Shown: positions 26,121-34,139 of the stretch, piece after piece
How the letters are laid out: each line of letters opens with the position of its first letter
Numbering within the stretch: the first letter of the stretch is position 1
DNA from: Chitinophaga alhagiae
GTDB lineage: Bacteria; Bacteroidota; Bacteroidia; Chitinophagales; Chitinophagaceae
Reading direction: 5' to 3'
Assembly (NCBI RefSeq): GCF_003568665.1
Contig: NZ_QXMH01000001.1
Location: forward strand, 744,001 to 808,000
DNA: 64,000 nucleotides
Translations under genes and position numbers: made by a program
The notes under the pieces: generated by a model
Databases searched by the model: none
Seen by the model: only the letters and a program-made list of their open reading frames with translations
What the model was told of the DNA's origin: nothing

Positions 26121-27884
26121 CTATTCCAGTGTTGGGTTGAATGACCCGCCCCAATTGGCGTTCTGTTCCAGGTTGGGGTTCCTGTCCAGTATATCGCTCA
26201 GGATGGGAAAGAAATAATACGTGTCAGGCAGCGTACTGACCTGTACGCCGCTGCGGGGTACCTGCAGCAGGCTGTATTTGAAATTCATTTCCGTCAGCGT
26301 ATACGTGTTGGCCTGTTCACGGGCCTCGTTGATGGGCATGTCCGTACCGTCCGGCCGGATGGCAATGGCTTCCACACCGGTTTTGGTAGTGCCGTTGAGG
26401 CGGTTGAGCAGGCGCAGGCGGCGGAGGTCCCAGAAGCGCTGGCCTTCAAAACACAGCTCAATGTTACGCTCGGCAAGAATGGCTTCGCGCATGGCTTCCC
26501 GGGTGGCGGCGGCTATGCCGTAGTTGCCATCCGCGCCCGGCTCAATGCCCGCCCGCTGGCGGATCTCTTTCAGTATGGCCAGGGCGGCCGCGGTGTTGCC
26601 GGTTTCATTGGCCGTTTCGGCATAATTCAGCATTACCTCCGCAAAACGCATCAGCACAAAGTCCACATCGTACTGCTGTACTTCCGCCTGTTTCAGGCGC
26701 AGCAGGCTGTTTTTGAGGATGAAGAAACCCGTGTAGCGGTTCAGGTTGGTTGAGTTGGTTTGCGCGGCGGGGTTGACGCCAAAATCGTCCAGCTCATGCG
26801 CAACGCCCAGCGCGGTGTACTGCCGCTTGCCGGTTTTGCCGGATACGGGGTAATCTTTCCCGTTCCATACAATGGATTTGTCAAAACGCGGATCGCGGTT
26901 TTCCCAGTAGTGCTGCAGGAAGTCTGCGTCTGATCTGTAATACAGGCCGGTGGGGTCGTTATACAGCTTGCCGTCTTTCATGGGGAAAGCCTTTACAAAT
27001 TCCCAGGTGGGGCAGGAATTGGCCGGGCCGCGGCTTTCAGAACCGGGGCGCACGCCATTGTCCCACTCGGTGGTTTTGTTCGGGTACTGGTTCACTACCG
27101 CAAACACCGTTTCCGGGCCTTTCTCTACCAGGGCAATGTTGCTGTAATCATCCACCAGCTTGTACCCCTGCGCTTTCAACTCATCATAGGCCTGTTTGTT
27201 AACGGTGTGTGCCTCCGCCCAGTAGGCATTACCCCACGGGTTGGCGGGGTTGAACTGGGGAGACGCCTTGTACAGCAGCACCTTTGCTTTAAAGGCCAGC
27301 GCAAAGTTGCCGTCTATTTTCCCGTAATCGGCCGAAGAAGGCAGGTTTTGCTTCGGCAGTTTGGCCATGGCCTCATCCAGGTCTTTGATGATGAGGTCAA
27401 AACATTCTTTGGTGGAGTGGCGCGGCGTGGCCAGGTTGGGATCGTCCTTTTCCTGCGGTACGGTAATGTAAGGCACCCCGCCGTAGTAGGTCACCATCTC
27501 GAAGTACGTGTACGCCCGCATGAACAGCGCCTGGCCGGTAATGGCGTCTTTAATTTCCTGCTTCAGCGAGCCTTTGGCCACATCCTGGATAGCCGTATTG
27601 ATAAGGCGGATACGGTCATACGGCCATATCTTAAATTCACCGTTCGTCATGGTGATGCGGTCCGCATACCAGAATATGCCGGCCAGCTGTTCGCTTTTCT
27701 GTTCCAGGCCCGGGCTCCAGTTCCCGAACATGGGGTAAATGCCCGTCATATAGGCATTGGCAAGATTCTCATCGTTCCAGACCTGGTCAGGGTTGTAATT
27801 TTTGAGATCTTCTATATCCAGTACCCGTTTGCAGGAGGCGAACATGCCTGCAAGGAGTAATATTGCTAAGGTTATCTTTTTCAT
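26121..27884 (-). CDS. SusD/RagB-family nutrient-binding outer-membrane lipoprotein
   Basis: 587 residues with a lipoprotein signal (ITLAILLLAGMFASC, Cys about residue 18). The helical TPR-like core has the usual signatures: LINTAIQDV, ALFMRAYTYFEMVTYYGGVP and the late ERNIELCFEGQRFWDLRRL motif. It caps the barrel of the SusC protein encoded 22 bp upstream and binds oligosaccharide or peptide at the cell surface. The start is taken at MKKITLAILL; ATGs 2 and 3 codons earlier are equally possible. No glycoside hydrolase, sulfatase or regulator is adjacent, so the substrate cannot be guessed. Confidence 0.93.
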   Translation of the reverse strand: MKKITLAILLLAGMFASCKRVLDIEDLKNYNPDQVWNDENLANAYMTGIYPMFGNWSPGLEQKSEQLAGIFWYADRITMTNGEFKIWPYDRIRLINTAIQDVAKGSLKQEIKDAITGQALFMRAYTYFEMVTYYGGVPYITVPQEKDDPNLATPRHSTKECFDLIIKDLDEAMAKLPKQNLPSSADYGKIDGNFALAFKAKVLLYKASPQFNPANPWGNAYWAEAHTVNKQAYDELKAQGYKLVDDYSNIALVEKGPETVFAVVNQYPNKTTEWDNGVRPGSESRGPANSCPTWEFVKAFPMKDGKLYNDPTGLYYRSDADFLQHYWENRDPRFDKSIVWNGKDYPVSGKTGKRQYTALGVAHELDDFGVNPAAQTNSTNLNRYTGFFILKNSLLRLKQAEVQQYDVDFVLMRFAEVMLNYAETANETGNTAAALAILKEIRQRAGIEPGADGNYGIAAATREAMREAILAERNIELCFEGQRFWDLRRLRLLNRLNGTTKTGVEAIAIRPDGTDMPINEAREQANTYTLTEMNFKYSLLQVPRSGVQVSTLPDTYYFFPILSDILDRNPNLEQNANWGGSFNPTLE

Positions 27885-27906
27885 AATCATCATACTTTCT
27901 TTAGCA

Positions 27907-30900
27907 CTAGAATTTAATATCTGCACCTATGGTGAACGTTTTCATGACGGGGTAAGAATCATAGTTCTTTTGCTCCGGATCATGGAACTCTTTCATGGCC
28001 GAGAAGGCGAACAGGTTGGTGCCGTTGAAATAGAGCTGCGCGCTGCTAACGCCAATGGCATTCATCCATGACCTGGGCAGCGTGTAAGACAGGTTCAGCA
28101 TTTTCAAACGCATGTAGGCCCCGTTGCGTATCCAGAAAGAAGTAGCGCCGGTGCCTGACTCGTACCAGTTCTGGCCAATGGGGCGCGGGTATTTGGCATT
28201 CGGGTTTTCCGGCGTCCATACATCGCCCGCCCAGATGGGGTAGTACGGGCGGATGGCGCCGCCATGCTGGCGCATACCCTCACCTTCCTGGTTGCTGATA
28301 ATACGGTCATACGCGCTTACGCCCTGGAAGAGAGATTGCAGCGCCAGGTTTTTCCAGGAGATGTTCAGCCCTATCCCGAAGTTGATGCGGGGAGCCGCGT
28401 TCTCGCTCAACAGCTGAATATCATTTCCGTCAATCTTGCCATCGGGGCCGGGTTTGTAGCCATCGCCGCGCACATCTTCAAAAATGAGCCCGCCCAGGTA
28501 AGGCTGGCGGCCGTATTGGGTAAACCCTTTGGCCAGCAGCTCGTCCAGCTGTTCCTGCGTACGTACAATGCCGAGAGATTTGAGGCCGATGATACGGTTC
28601 TCCGGCCGGCCAACGCGGCTCTGGAAATGACGGTCTCCACCGGGCGCAAACGTGGGCAGCTCGTCATAAATATCCCACCGGTCACGCGCATAGCCCATGT
28701 TGGCCGTAATGGAATAATTGATCTTGTTGCCGGCCGCTTTATCCCGCCATTCCAGGAACAGCTCCCCGCCGCGGTAAGAGCGCGCGGCATAGTTTTCCGG
28801 CGCCAGCTGCCGGCCGTAGTTGTCAGGCACGGTTTCCTGGCGGAGGCCGAGAATATCCGTTTCCTTGCGTACAAACACATCTACGCTACCGGTGAGGCGG
28901 CCGCCCAGCGTAGCAAAATCCAGGCCCGCGTTATAGGAGCGCGAGGTGGTCCAGGTGAGGTTGGGATTGGGCGTGGCCCCCGGTGAAATACCCTGGTACA
29001 GCCGGTCTCCGAACATATAACCGCCGGAGTTAATGAACACTTCGTTGAACATGAACGGCCCTATCCTGCGCCCGAAAACGTCCAGGTCGTTACCGGTGGT
29101 ACCGTAAGAAGCGCGGAGTTTCAGGTCGTCAAAGGCTTTGGTGAGGTTGCGGAACCAGCTTTCTTCAGAAATACGCCAGGCCGCGGACACAGAAGGGAAA
29201 AAGCCCCAGCGGCTTTCAGGCGGGAAGAGGGCATTGCCATCGTACCGGAAAGAGAACTCCGCAATATAGCGGCTGTCATAATTATAGTTGATACGGCCTA
29301 TCCAGGACTGGCGGGCGCCAATAGAGTCCCAGCCGCCCGAGTTCCTGAACTGCCTGTCTGAAGGGTAGGCGAAGAACTGGTCAATAGGCGCCACCGGGTT
29401 TTCAGCGCGCGCCATGGCGCCATAGCCGCCCATCTCCGCCTGCTCGAACACGGCCAGCGCGTCTATGCCGTGCTTGCCGAAGTTGCGGTTGTAGTTCACG
29501 AACCAGTTGAACTGATAGCTCCAGGTGGTGAAGATCTCGTAGTTCATGAAAGGCTGGTTCTGGCTGAAGGTGAAAATATTGGTCTTTTCAGGATCTGGCG
29601 GGGCCGGCAGAAAACGGTTGCCCGTAGGGTCTGCCTGGTTGAACACGTAGTTTTTCTGGTAGGTGAGAAAACGCTTGCGCATGTAGTCTTCCCCTACATA
29701 GTTGCCCATCACTTTGGTAGACAGGCCTTTCACGTATTTGTCCAGGCTGATGTCTAACGTGAGGATGCTGCTCATCTGGCGCTCCCGCGTTTTGATGTAG
29801 CGGTTGCCGATCACCTGGTCTATCACGCTCCAGGCCTGCCAGCTGCCCATGGGCGTTTGCACCGGGAACTCCGTTACATAATCCGCCGGCGTGCCGTCTG
29901 CCTCCAGGTAGAAGGGATAGGTTTTGGGCCAGTTGAAAGTTACGCGGTAGAGGTCAGACACATCAAAGTCATCATCACCCGTAAACGGCCAGTAAAACCG
30001 GTCCAGGTTCTGTTGCGTACCGGCTACGTTGAGGCTTACCTTGATGGCGTCGCTTACCTTGGCGGTTACATTGCTGCGCAGGTTGAACTTGTTGTGCGAA
30101 AGGTTTTTGTAAGAACCTTCTTCGCCGCGGTAGCTGAGCAGGGAGTAGTACGTGATCCTGTCCGTGCCGCCGGCCACGCTCAGGGAGTGACGGTGGCTGT
30201 AGGGGTTTTGCCAGATGAAATCATGCACGTTATAGCTCCTGTTCTTGAAATATTCAAACTCTTCCGGGCCGTTGGGCAGCGCTGTGCCGTTAAATTCAGC
30301 TACACGGTTCTGATAGATCAGTTCATCCGTGGCGGTGGTTTTGTCAGACAGCAGCGTCATGGTGGGGCGGCTGGTGGTATAGTTGCTCTGGAAGTTGAAC
30401 ACCGGTTTCTGGTTAGCCCCTTTTTTGGTGGTTACCAGTACTACGCCGTTACCCGCGCGGGAACCGTATACGGAAGCCGTGGCCGCATCTTTCAGAAAAC
30501 TCATCTGGTCTACTTCCGCCGCTTCCAGCGCGTCAAAGTCAGCTTTCTCCCGCACCACGCCGTCTATCACATACAGCGGGTCCGCAAAACTGCCGCGGAT
30601 GCGTACGGAAGAGCTGGCGCCGGAAAGGCCCGAGGTGTTGGTGACGTTCACGCCCGGGGCGCGCCCCGCCAGTGCGTTAGAGAGATTGGAGGGCGCAATG
30701 TTCTGGATGTCTGCCGCTTTTACGGCCGTAATAGCGCCGGTGAGGTTCACTTTTTTCTGCTGGCCGTAACCTACCACCACCAGCTCGTTGAGGCCTTTGG
30801 CGGCCGTGATCATCACCACGTCTATCTGCGTGCTGGCGCCAACAGGCACTTCCTGCTGTTCAAAGCCCACAAAGCGGAAAACCAGCACGGCGCTGGTATC

Positions 30901-31179
30901 CGGCACCGTAAGGGCATACTCGCCTTTTACATTGGTAACGGTGCCCTGCGTGGTGCCTTTAATGGCAATGGACACGCCGGGCAGCGGCGAACCCGTATCG
31001 TCCGTTACCTTGCCGGTAATACGTTGATCATAAGCGTAAGCGCCGGCGGTCAAACTGCAGAGAAACAGCAGTACCGGCAGGCAACGGAAAAGGGCGCGGC
31101 CCATGCCCCGTGCGTAGCGGCAGACGCCCGCAGCCGGTTGATAGCTGCGCCCTGCGCCTGGAATAGTTGAATGCATCAT
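27907..31179 (-). CDS. SusC/RagA-family TonB-linked outer-membrane transporter
   Basis: 1090-residue 22-strand barrel. The signal peptide follows a long basic N-region (core CLPVLLFLCSLTAGAYA, about residues 33-49). Next comes a carboxypeptidase-like CNA-B domain (ITGKVTDDTGSPLPGVSIAI), then the plug with ELVVVGYGQQKK and the SusC-type VRIRGSFADPLYVIDG region, and the barrel ending in ...IGADIKF. No N-terminal STN signalling domain is present, so no anti-sigma partner is expected. The start at 31179 is the first ATG; an ATG at 31104 directly before the hydrophobic core is an alternative. A promoter far upstream implies a leader of about 320 nt. Confidence 0.94.
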   Translation of the reverse strand: MMHSTIPGAGRSYQPAAGVCRYARGMGRALFRCLPVLLFLCSLTAGAYAYDQRITGKVTDDTGSPLPGVSIAIKGTTQGTVTNVKGEYALTVPDTSAVLVFRFVGFEQQEVPVGASTQIDVVMITAAKGLNELVVVGYGQQKKVNLTGAITAVKAADIQNIAPSNLSNALAGRAPGVNVTNTSGLSGASSSVRIRGSFADPLYVIDGVVREKADFDALEAAEVDQMSFLKDAATASVYGSRAGNGVVLVTTKKGANQKPVFNFQSNYTTSRPTMTLLSDKTTATDELIYQNRVAEFNGTALPNGPEEFEYFKNRSYNVHDFIWQNPYSHRHSLSVAGGTDRITYYSLLSYRGEEGSYKNLSHNKFNLRSNVTAKVSDAIKVSLNVAGTQQNLDRFYWPFTGDDDFDVSDLYRVTFNWPKTYPFYLEADGTPADYVTEFPVQTPMGSWQAWSVIDQVIGNRYIKTRERQMSSILTLDISLDKYVKGLSTKVMGNYVGEDYMRKRFLTYQKNYVFNQADPTGNRFLPAPPDPEKTNIFTFSQNQPFMNYEIFTTWSYQFNWFVNYNRNFGKHGIDALAVFEQAEMGGYGAMARAENPVAPIDQFFAYPSDRQFRNSGGWDSIGARQSWIGRINYNYDSRYIAEFSFRYDGNALFPPESRWGFFPSVSAAWRISEESWFRNLTKAFDDLKLRASYGTTGNDLDVFGRRIGPFMFNEVFINSGGYMFGDRLYQGISPGATPNPNLTWTTSRSYNAGLDFATLGGRLTGSVDVFVRKETDILGLRQETVPDNYGRQLAPENYAARSYRGGELFLEWRDKAAGNKINYSITANMGYARDRWDIYDELPTFAPGGDRHFQSRVGRPENRIIGLKSLGIVRTQEQLDELLAKGFTQYGRQPYLGGLIFEDVRGDGYKPGPDGKIDGNDIQLLSENAAPRINFGIGLNISWKNLALQSLFQGVSAYDRIISNQEGEGMRQHGGAIRPYYPIWAGDVWTPENPNAKYPRPIGQNWYESGTGATSFWIRNGAYMRLKMLNLSYTLPRSWMNAIGVSSAQLYFNGTNLFAFSAMKEFHDPEQKNYDSYPVMKTFTIGADIKF

Positions 31180-31876
31180 AATAGGTTTTGTTCGTTGAGA
31201 AATGGTTCCATTACGGAAACCCGCTAGAGTTGGGTAGCGGTAAAGAAGATTAAATGGTCATGCGCACATACAATGCTCATGGCCCTCTCGATTGGCACAT
31301 CATACAATTGGTTTTTCACGTTGCAACGGAAAACACCGGCGCATTGCGCTATGCTGTCTTAGCCGGCTGCAATATTTTCGGATGGAACAAATAGGTTTTC
31401 GCAGGTCAATACCAGGTTAACGGCATTACAACTGCATGGTTCTGCAGGTCATGTTCACTGTGGCGAATATGGTCCCGATTTAAATTTCAGTTATTCAACT
31501 ATTGCTACAAATATAGTAGCTGCTCCTGCATTTTTATAGCTTTTTTTTGTTTGAAAAACGATATGGCTGTTTAAGCATGCGGGCCGCGTCTTTTTTCTGG
31601 TGAACTTCATGATCGCAATCCCCCTTTAGTCTACAGAACTAGTGTCGGAAAACTGATTTACCTTTATTGCGCCGGGCAAGTACCGGCCGCCAAAACATCC
31701 TTAATGTGAAGGAGCATTAAGGAAAAGGAACCAATCATACGCAAACCAACATTAGAAAAAACGCAATTGTTTCGCATGCAGGCAACCATCAGCCATTGCT
31801 ATGATATTTGTTTCTTTTTCCCCTTTGCAGCACCGGATGCTTTGTTAACTATTCACGGGAAAAATTACGCACGGAC
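31180..31876. other. long intergenic region between susC and the TauE gene
   Basis: About 700 bp without a credible reading frame. The susC side holds the leader from the predicted promoter, including a hairpin (CCGCTA at 31221-31226 with TAGCGG at 31235-31240) about 45 nt before the susC start. The right part contains the TauE promoter region, with a GATATTTG candidate at 31803-31810. The rest is AT-rich sequence in which I recognise nothing. Confidence 0.6.
31508..31515 (-). promoter_or_regulatory. predicted -7 element (TATATTTG) of the first susCD pair
   Basis: Exact TAnnTTTG match on the minus strand, about 330 nt before the susC start. No good -33 element is seen, as is common for regulated promoters. 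Confidence 0.5.
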
Positions 31877-32692
31877 ATGGACCTGCTGTCTGCATTATTA
31901 CTGGTAGGATTAGGATTTCTGATCGGCACTTTCGGCACCCTCATCGGCGCGGGAGGCGGCTTTATATTGATGCCCCTGCTGCTGCTGATCTACCCTGACA
32001 TGCCGCCTGACGTGCTGACCAGTATTTCACTGGCGGTGGTATGTCTCAACGCTACCTCCGGCTCCATTGCGTACGCCCGCAAAAAAAGGATCGATTACAA
32101 GTCGGCACTGGTATTTTCCGTAGCCACCCTGCCCGGCTCCATCCTGGGCGCGCTGGCCACCACGGCCATTTCCCGGCATACGTTCAACATGATACTGGGC
32201 GGCCTGCTGATGGTGATAGCCATTTTCCTGATGCTGAAACCCAAACAGGGCGGCTATGCCGGCACCGCCGGCAAAGGCAGGCTGGTAGACCGTTATATCA
32301 CGGAAAGAAGCGGTGAGGCCCATCATTTTTCGTTCAACATCTGGTACGGTATCGGCATCAGCTTTGTAGTAGGTTTTCTCAGCAGCCTGCTGGGCATTGG
32401 CGGCGGTATCATCCACGTACCGGCGCTGATCAGCCTGCTCAACTTCCCCATTCACATTGCTACCGCCACCAGCCACCTGATACTGGCCATCATGTCCGCT
32501 TCCGGTACCGTGGTGCATATGGTGCAGGGGAGTTTCTGGGAGGGCTGGCAAACCGCGCTGGCCATTGGCGCCGGCGTGGTAGTGGGCGCACAACTGGGCG
32601 CCGGGCTCAGCAGCAAGGTCAAACCCAAAGGGATCATACTGGCGCTGGCAGGGGCGTTGTTCCTGGTGGGCATCCGGCTGATCTTTGCGTAA
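31877..32692 (+). CDS. TauE/SafE-family membrane permease
   Basis: 271-residue integral membrane protein with about eight segments. The two halves each contain the family's glycine motif: GTLIGAGGGFILMP near the N-terminus and SSLLGIGGGIIHVP in the second half. Family members export or import small sulfur-containing anions such as sulfite or sulfoacetate; the substrate here is unknown. The start at MDLLSALLLVG places the first membrane segment at the N-terminus; an upstream in-frame ATG would add 23 residues of untypical sequence. Single gene, convergent with the NCS2 permease. Confidence 0.87.
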   Translation: MDLLSALLLVGLGFLIGTFGTLIGAGGGFILMPLLLLIYPDMPPDVLTSISLAVVCLNATSGSIAYARKKRIDYKSALVFSVATLPGSILGALATTAISRHTFNMILGGLLMVIAIFLMLKPKQGGYAGTAGKGRLVDRYITERSGEAHHFSFNIWYGIGISFVVGFLSSLLGIGGGIIHVPALISLLNFPIHIATATSHLILAIMSASGTVVHMVQGSFWEGWQTALAIGAGVVVGAQLGAGLSSKVKPKGIILALAGALFLVGIRLIFA

Positions 32693-32770
32693 CTATCCCA
32701 GTGGCCGTGCATACAACGCTTATGCCGGCGGGCGGCACCCATCCGGCATTAAGCCGCATACCCGCCGCCA

Positions 32771-34093
32771 TCACCGCAATAAAAAACTCAATACGAACAG
32801 CACGGCCAATGCATACATCACCGGGCTTATTTTCCGGTGCTGGCCGGTAAATACCTTCAGCAATACATAAGATAACATGCCGAATACAATGCCTTCCGCA
32901 ATGCTGTAGGTGTACGGCATCATTACAATGGCCAGAAAGGCGGGAATGGCCTCCGTAGTATCTTCAAAATTGATCTTCACCACCGCTCCCATCATCAGCA
33001 TGCCCACCATGATCAGCGCGGGCGCGGTAGCCGCCGGGGGGATCATGGCAAAGAGCGGCGCAAAGAACAGCGCCAGCAAAAACATAACCGCCACCGTTAC
33101 CGCGGTGAGGCCCGTTCTGCCCCCGGAAGCAATGCCGCTGGCGCTTTCCACATAGGCCGTTACCACACTGGTGCCCAGCAGGGCGCCCGCGGTAGTGCCT
33201 ACCGCATCTGCAAACAAAGCCTGCTTGGCGCGCGGAATGCGGCCCTGCGCATCCAGCAGGCCCGCTTTGCTGCAAAGGCCTATGAGCGTGCCTACCGTGT
33301 CAAACAGGTTTACCATGAGCAGCGTGAACAATATCACTACCATATCCATCGTAAACACCTTGCTGAACTCCAGCTGAAAGGCAATAGGCCCCAGGGACGG
33401 CGGCAGGCTGATGAGAGAGCCCGAAGCCGGCCACGTGGTGATGCCCAGCGGAATGCCCGCCAGCGTGGCGGCCAGGATGCCCAGCAATAAAGCAGCGTTC
33501 ACTTTCCGGTACATCAGCACGGCGCTGACCACCAGGCCCGTGAGCGCAATGAGCGGGCCGGGGCCGGTAACATGGCCGATCTGGAGGATCACGCCTTCCA
33601 GCCGCCCTTCTCCCACATGCCGCATGCCCGTTTCAATAATGCCGGCATTGGCCATGCCGATCAACGCTATCAGCAAACCGATGCCTACGGATATGGCATG
33701 TTTGAGATTTTCGGGAATGCTGTTGATGATGGCCTCCCGTATATGGAACAAGGAGAGAAAAATAAAAATGATCCCTTCCAGGAAAACGGCCGTCAACGCA
33801 AATTGCCAGCTATAGCCCATGCCGAGCACAATGGTATAGGCAAAAAACGCGTTGAGGCCCATCCCCGGCGCCAGGCCTATGGGCAGGCGGGCATAGAGGC
33901 CCATCACGAGGGTGCCAATGGCGGCGGCCAGCGCCGTGGCCGTGATGAGGGCGTTAAAGTCCATGCCCGTTTTGGAAAGGATCATGGGATTAACGGCCAG
34001 TATGTAAGCCATGGTGGAGAAGGTGGTCAGTCCTGCCAGCACTTCTTTTTTCAGGGTAGAACAATGCTCTTTCAGGCCAAAAAAATCACGCAT
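32771..34093 (-). CDS. NCS2-family purine (adenine/guanine/hypoxanthine) permease
   Basis: 440-residue inner-membrane proton symporter of the AzgA/PbuG branch, with about 12-14 membrane segments. Typical stretches are TMAYILAVNP, LAPGMGLNAFFAYT, NLFDTVGTLIGLC and SASGIASGGRTGLTAV. It would take up purine bases for salvage. The start is set at the ATG at 34093, 4 nt after a perfect -7 element; a longer frame would extend across that element. It is divergent from the Lhr-type helicase, with 46 bp between start codons. Confidence 0.92.
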   Translation of the reverse strand: MRDFFGLKEHCSTLKKEVLAGLTTFSTMAYILAVNPMILSKTGMDFNALITATALAAAIGTLVMGLYARLPIGLAPGMGLNAFFAYTIVLGMGYSWQFALTAVFLEGIIFIFLSLFHIREAIINSIPENLKHAISVGIGLLIALIGMANAGIIETGMRHVGEGRLEGVILQIGHVTGPGPLIALTGLVVSAVLMYRKVNAALLLGILAATLAGIPLGITTWPASGSLISLPPSLGPIAFQLEFSKVFTMDMVVILFTLLMVNLFDTVGTLIGLCSKAGLLDAQGRIPRAKQALFADAVGTTAGALLGTSVVTAYVESASGIASGGRTGLTAVTVAVMFLLALFFAPLFAMIPPAATAPALIMVGMLMMGAVVKINFEDTTEAIPAFLAIVMMPYTYSIAEGIVFGMLSYVLLKVFTGQHRKISPVMYALAVLFVLSFLLR

Positions 34094-34097
34094 GCAA

Positions 34098-34105
34098 CAA
34101 AGGTA
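34098..34105 (-). promoter_or_regulatory. predicted -7 element (TACCTTTG) of the NCS2 permease gene
   Basis: Exact TAnnTTTG match on the minus strand, 4 nt before the ATG at 34093, implying a leaderless transcript. Confidence 0.6.
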
Positions 34106-34139
34106 GGGTTTGGACAATTTTTTCCTAATTTCATTCCGC

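Noticed and set aside
30383-31170. Plus-strand frames opposite the first susC, checked for an antisense regulator
   Set aside because: No promoter, start signal or domain; the SusC frame is continuous and complete.
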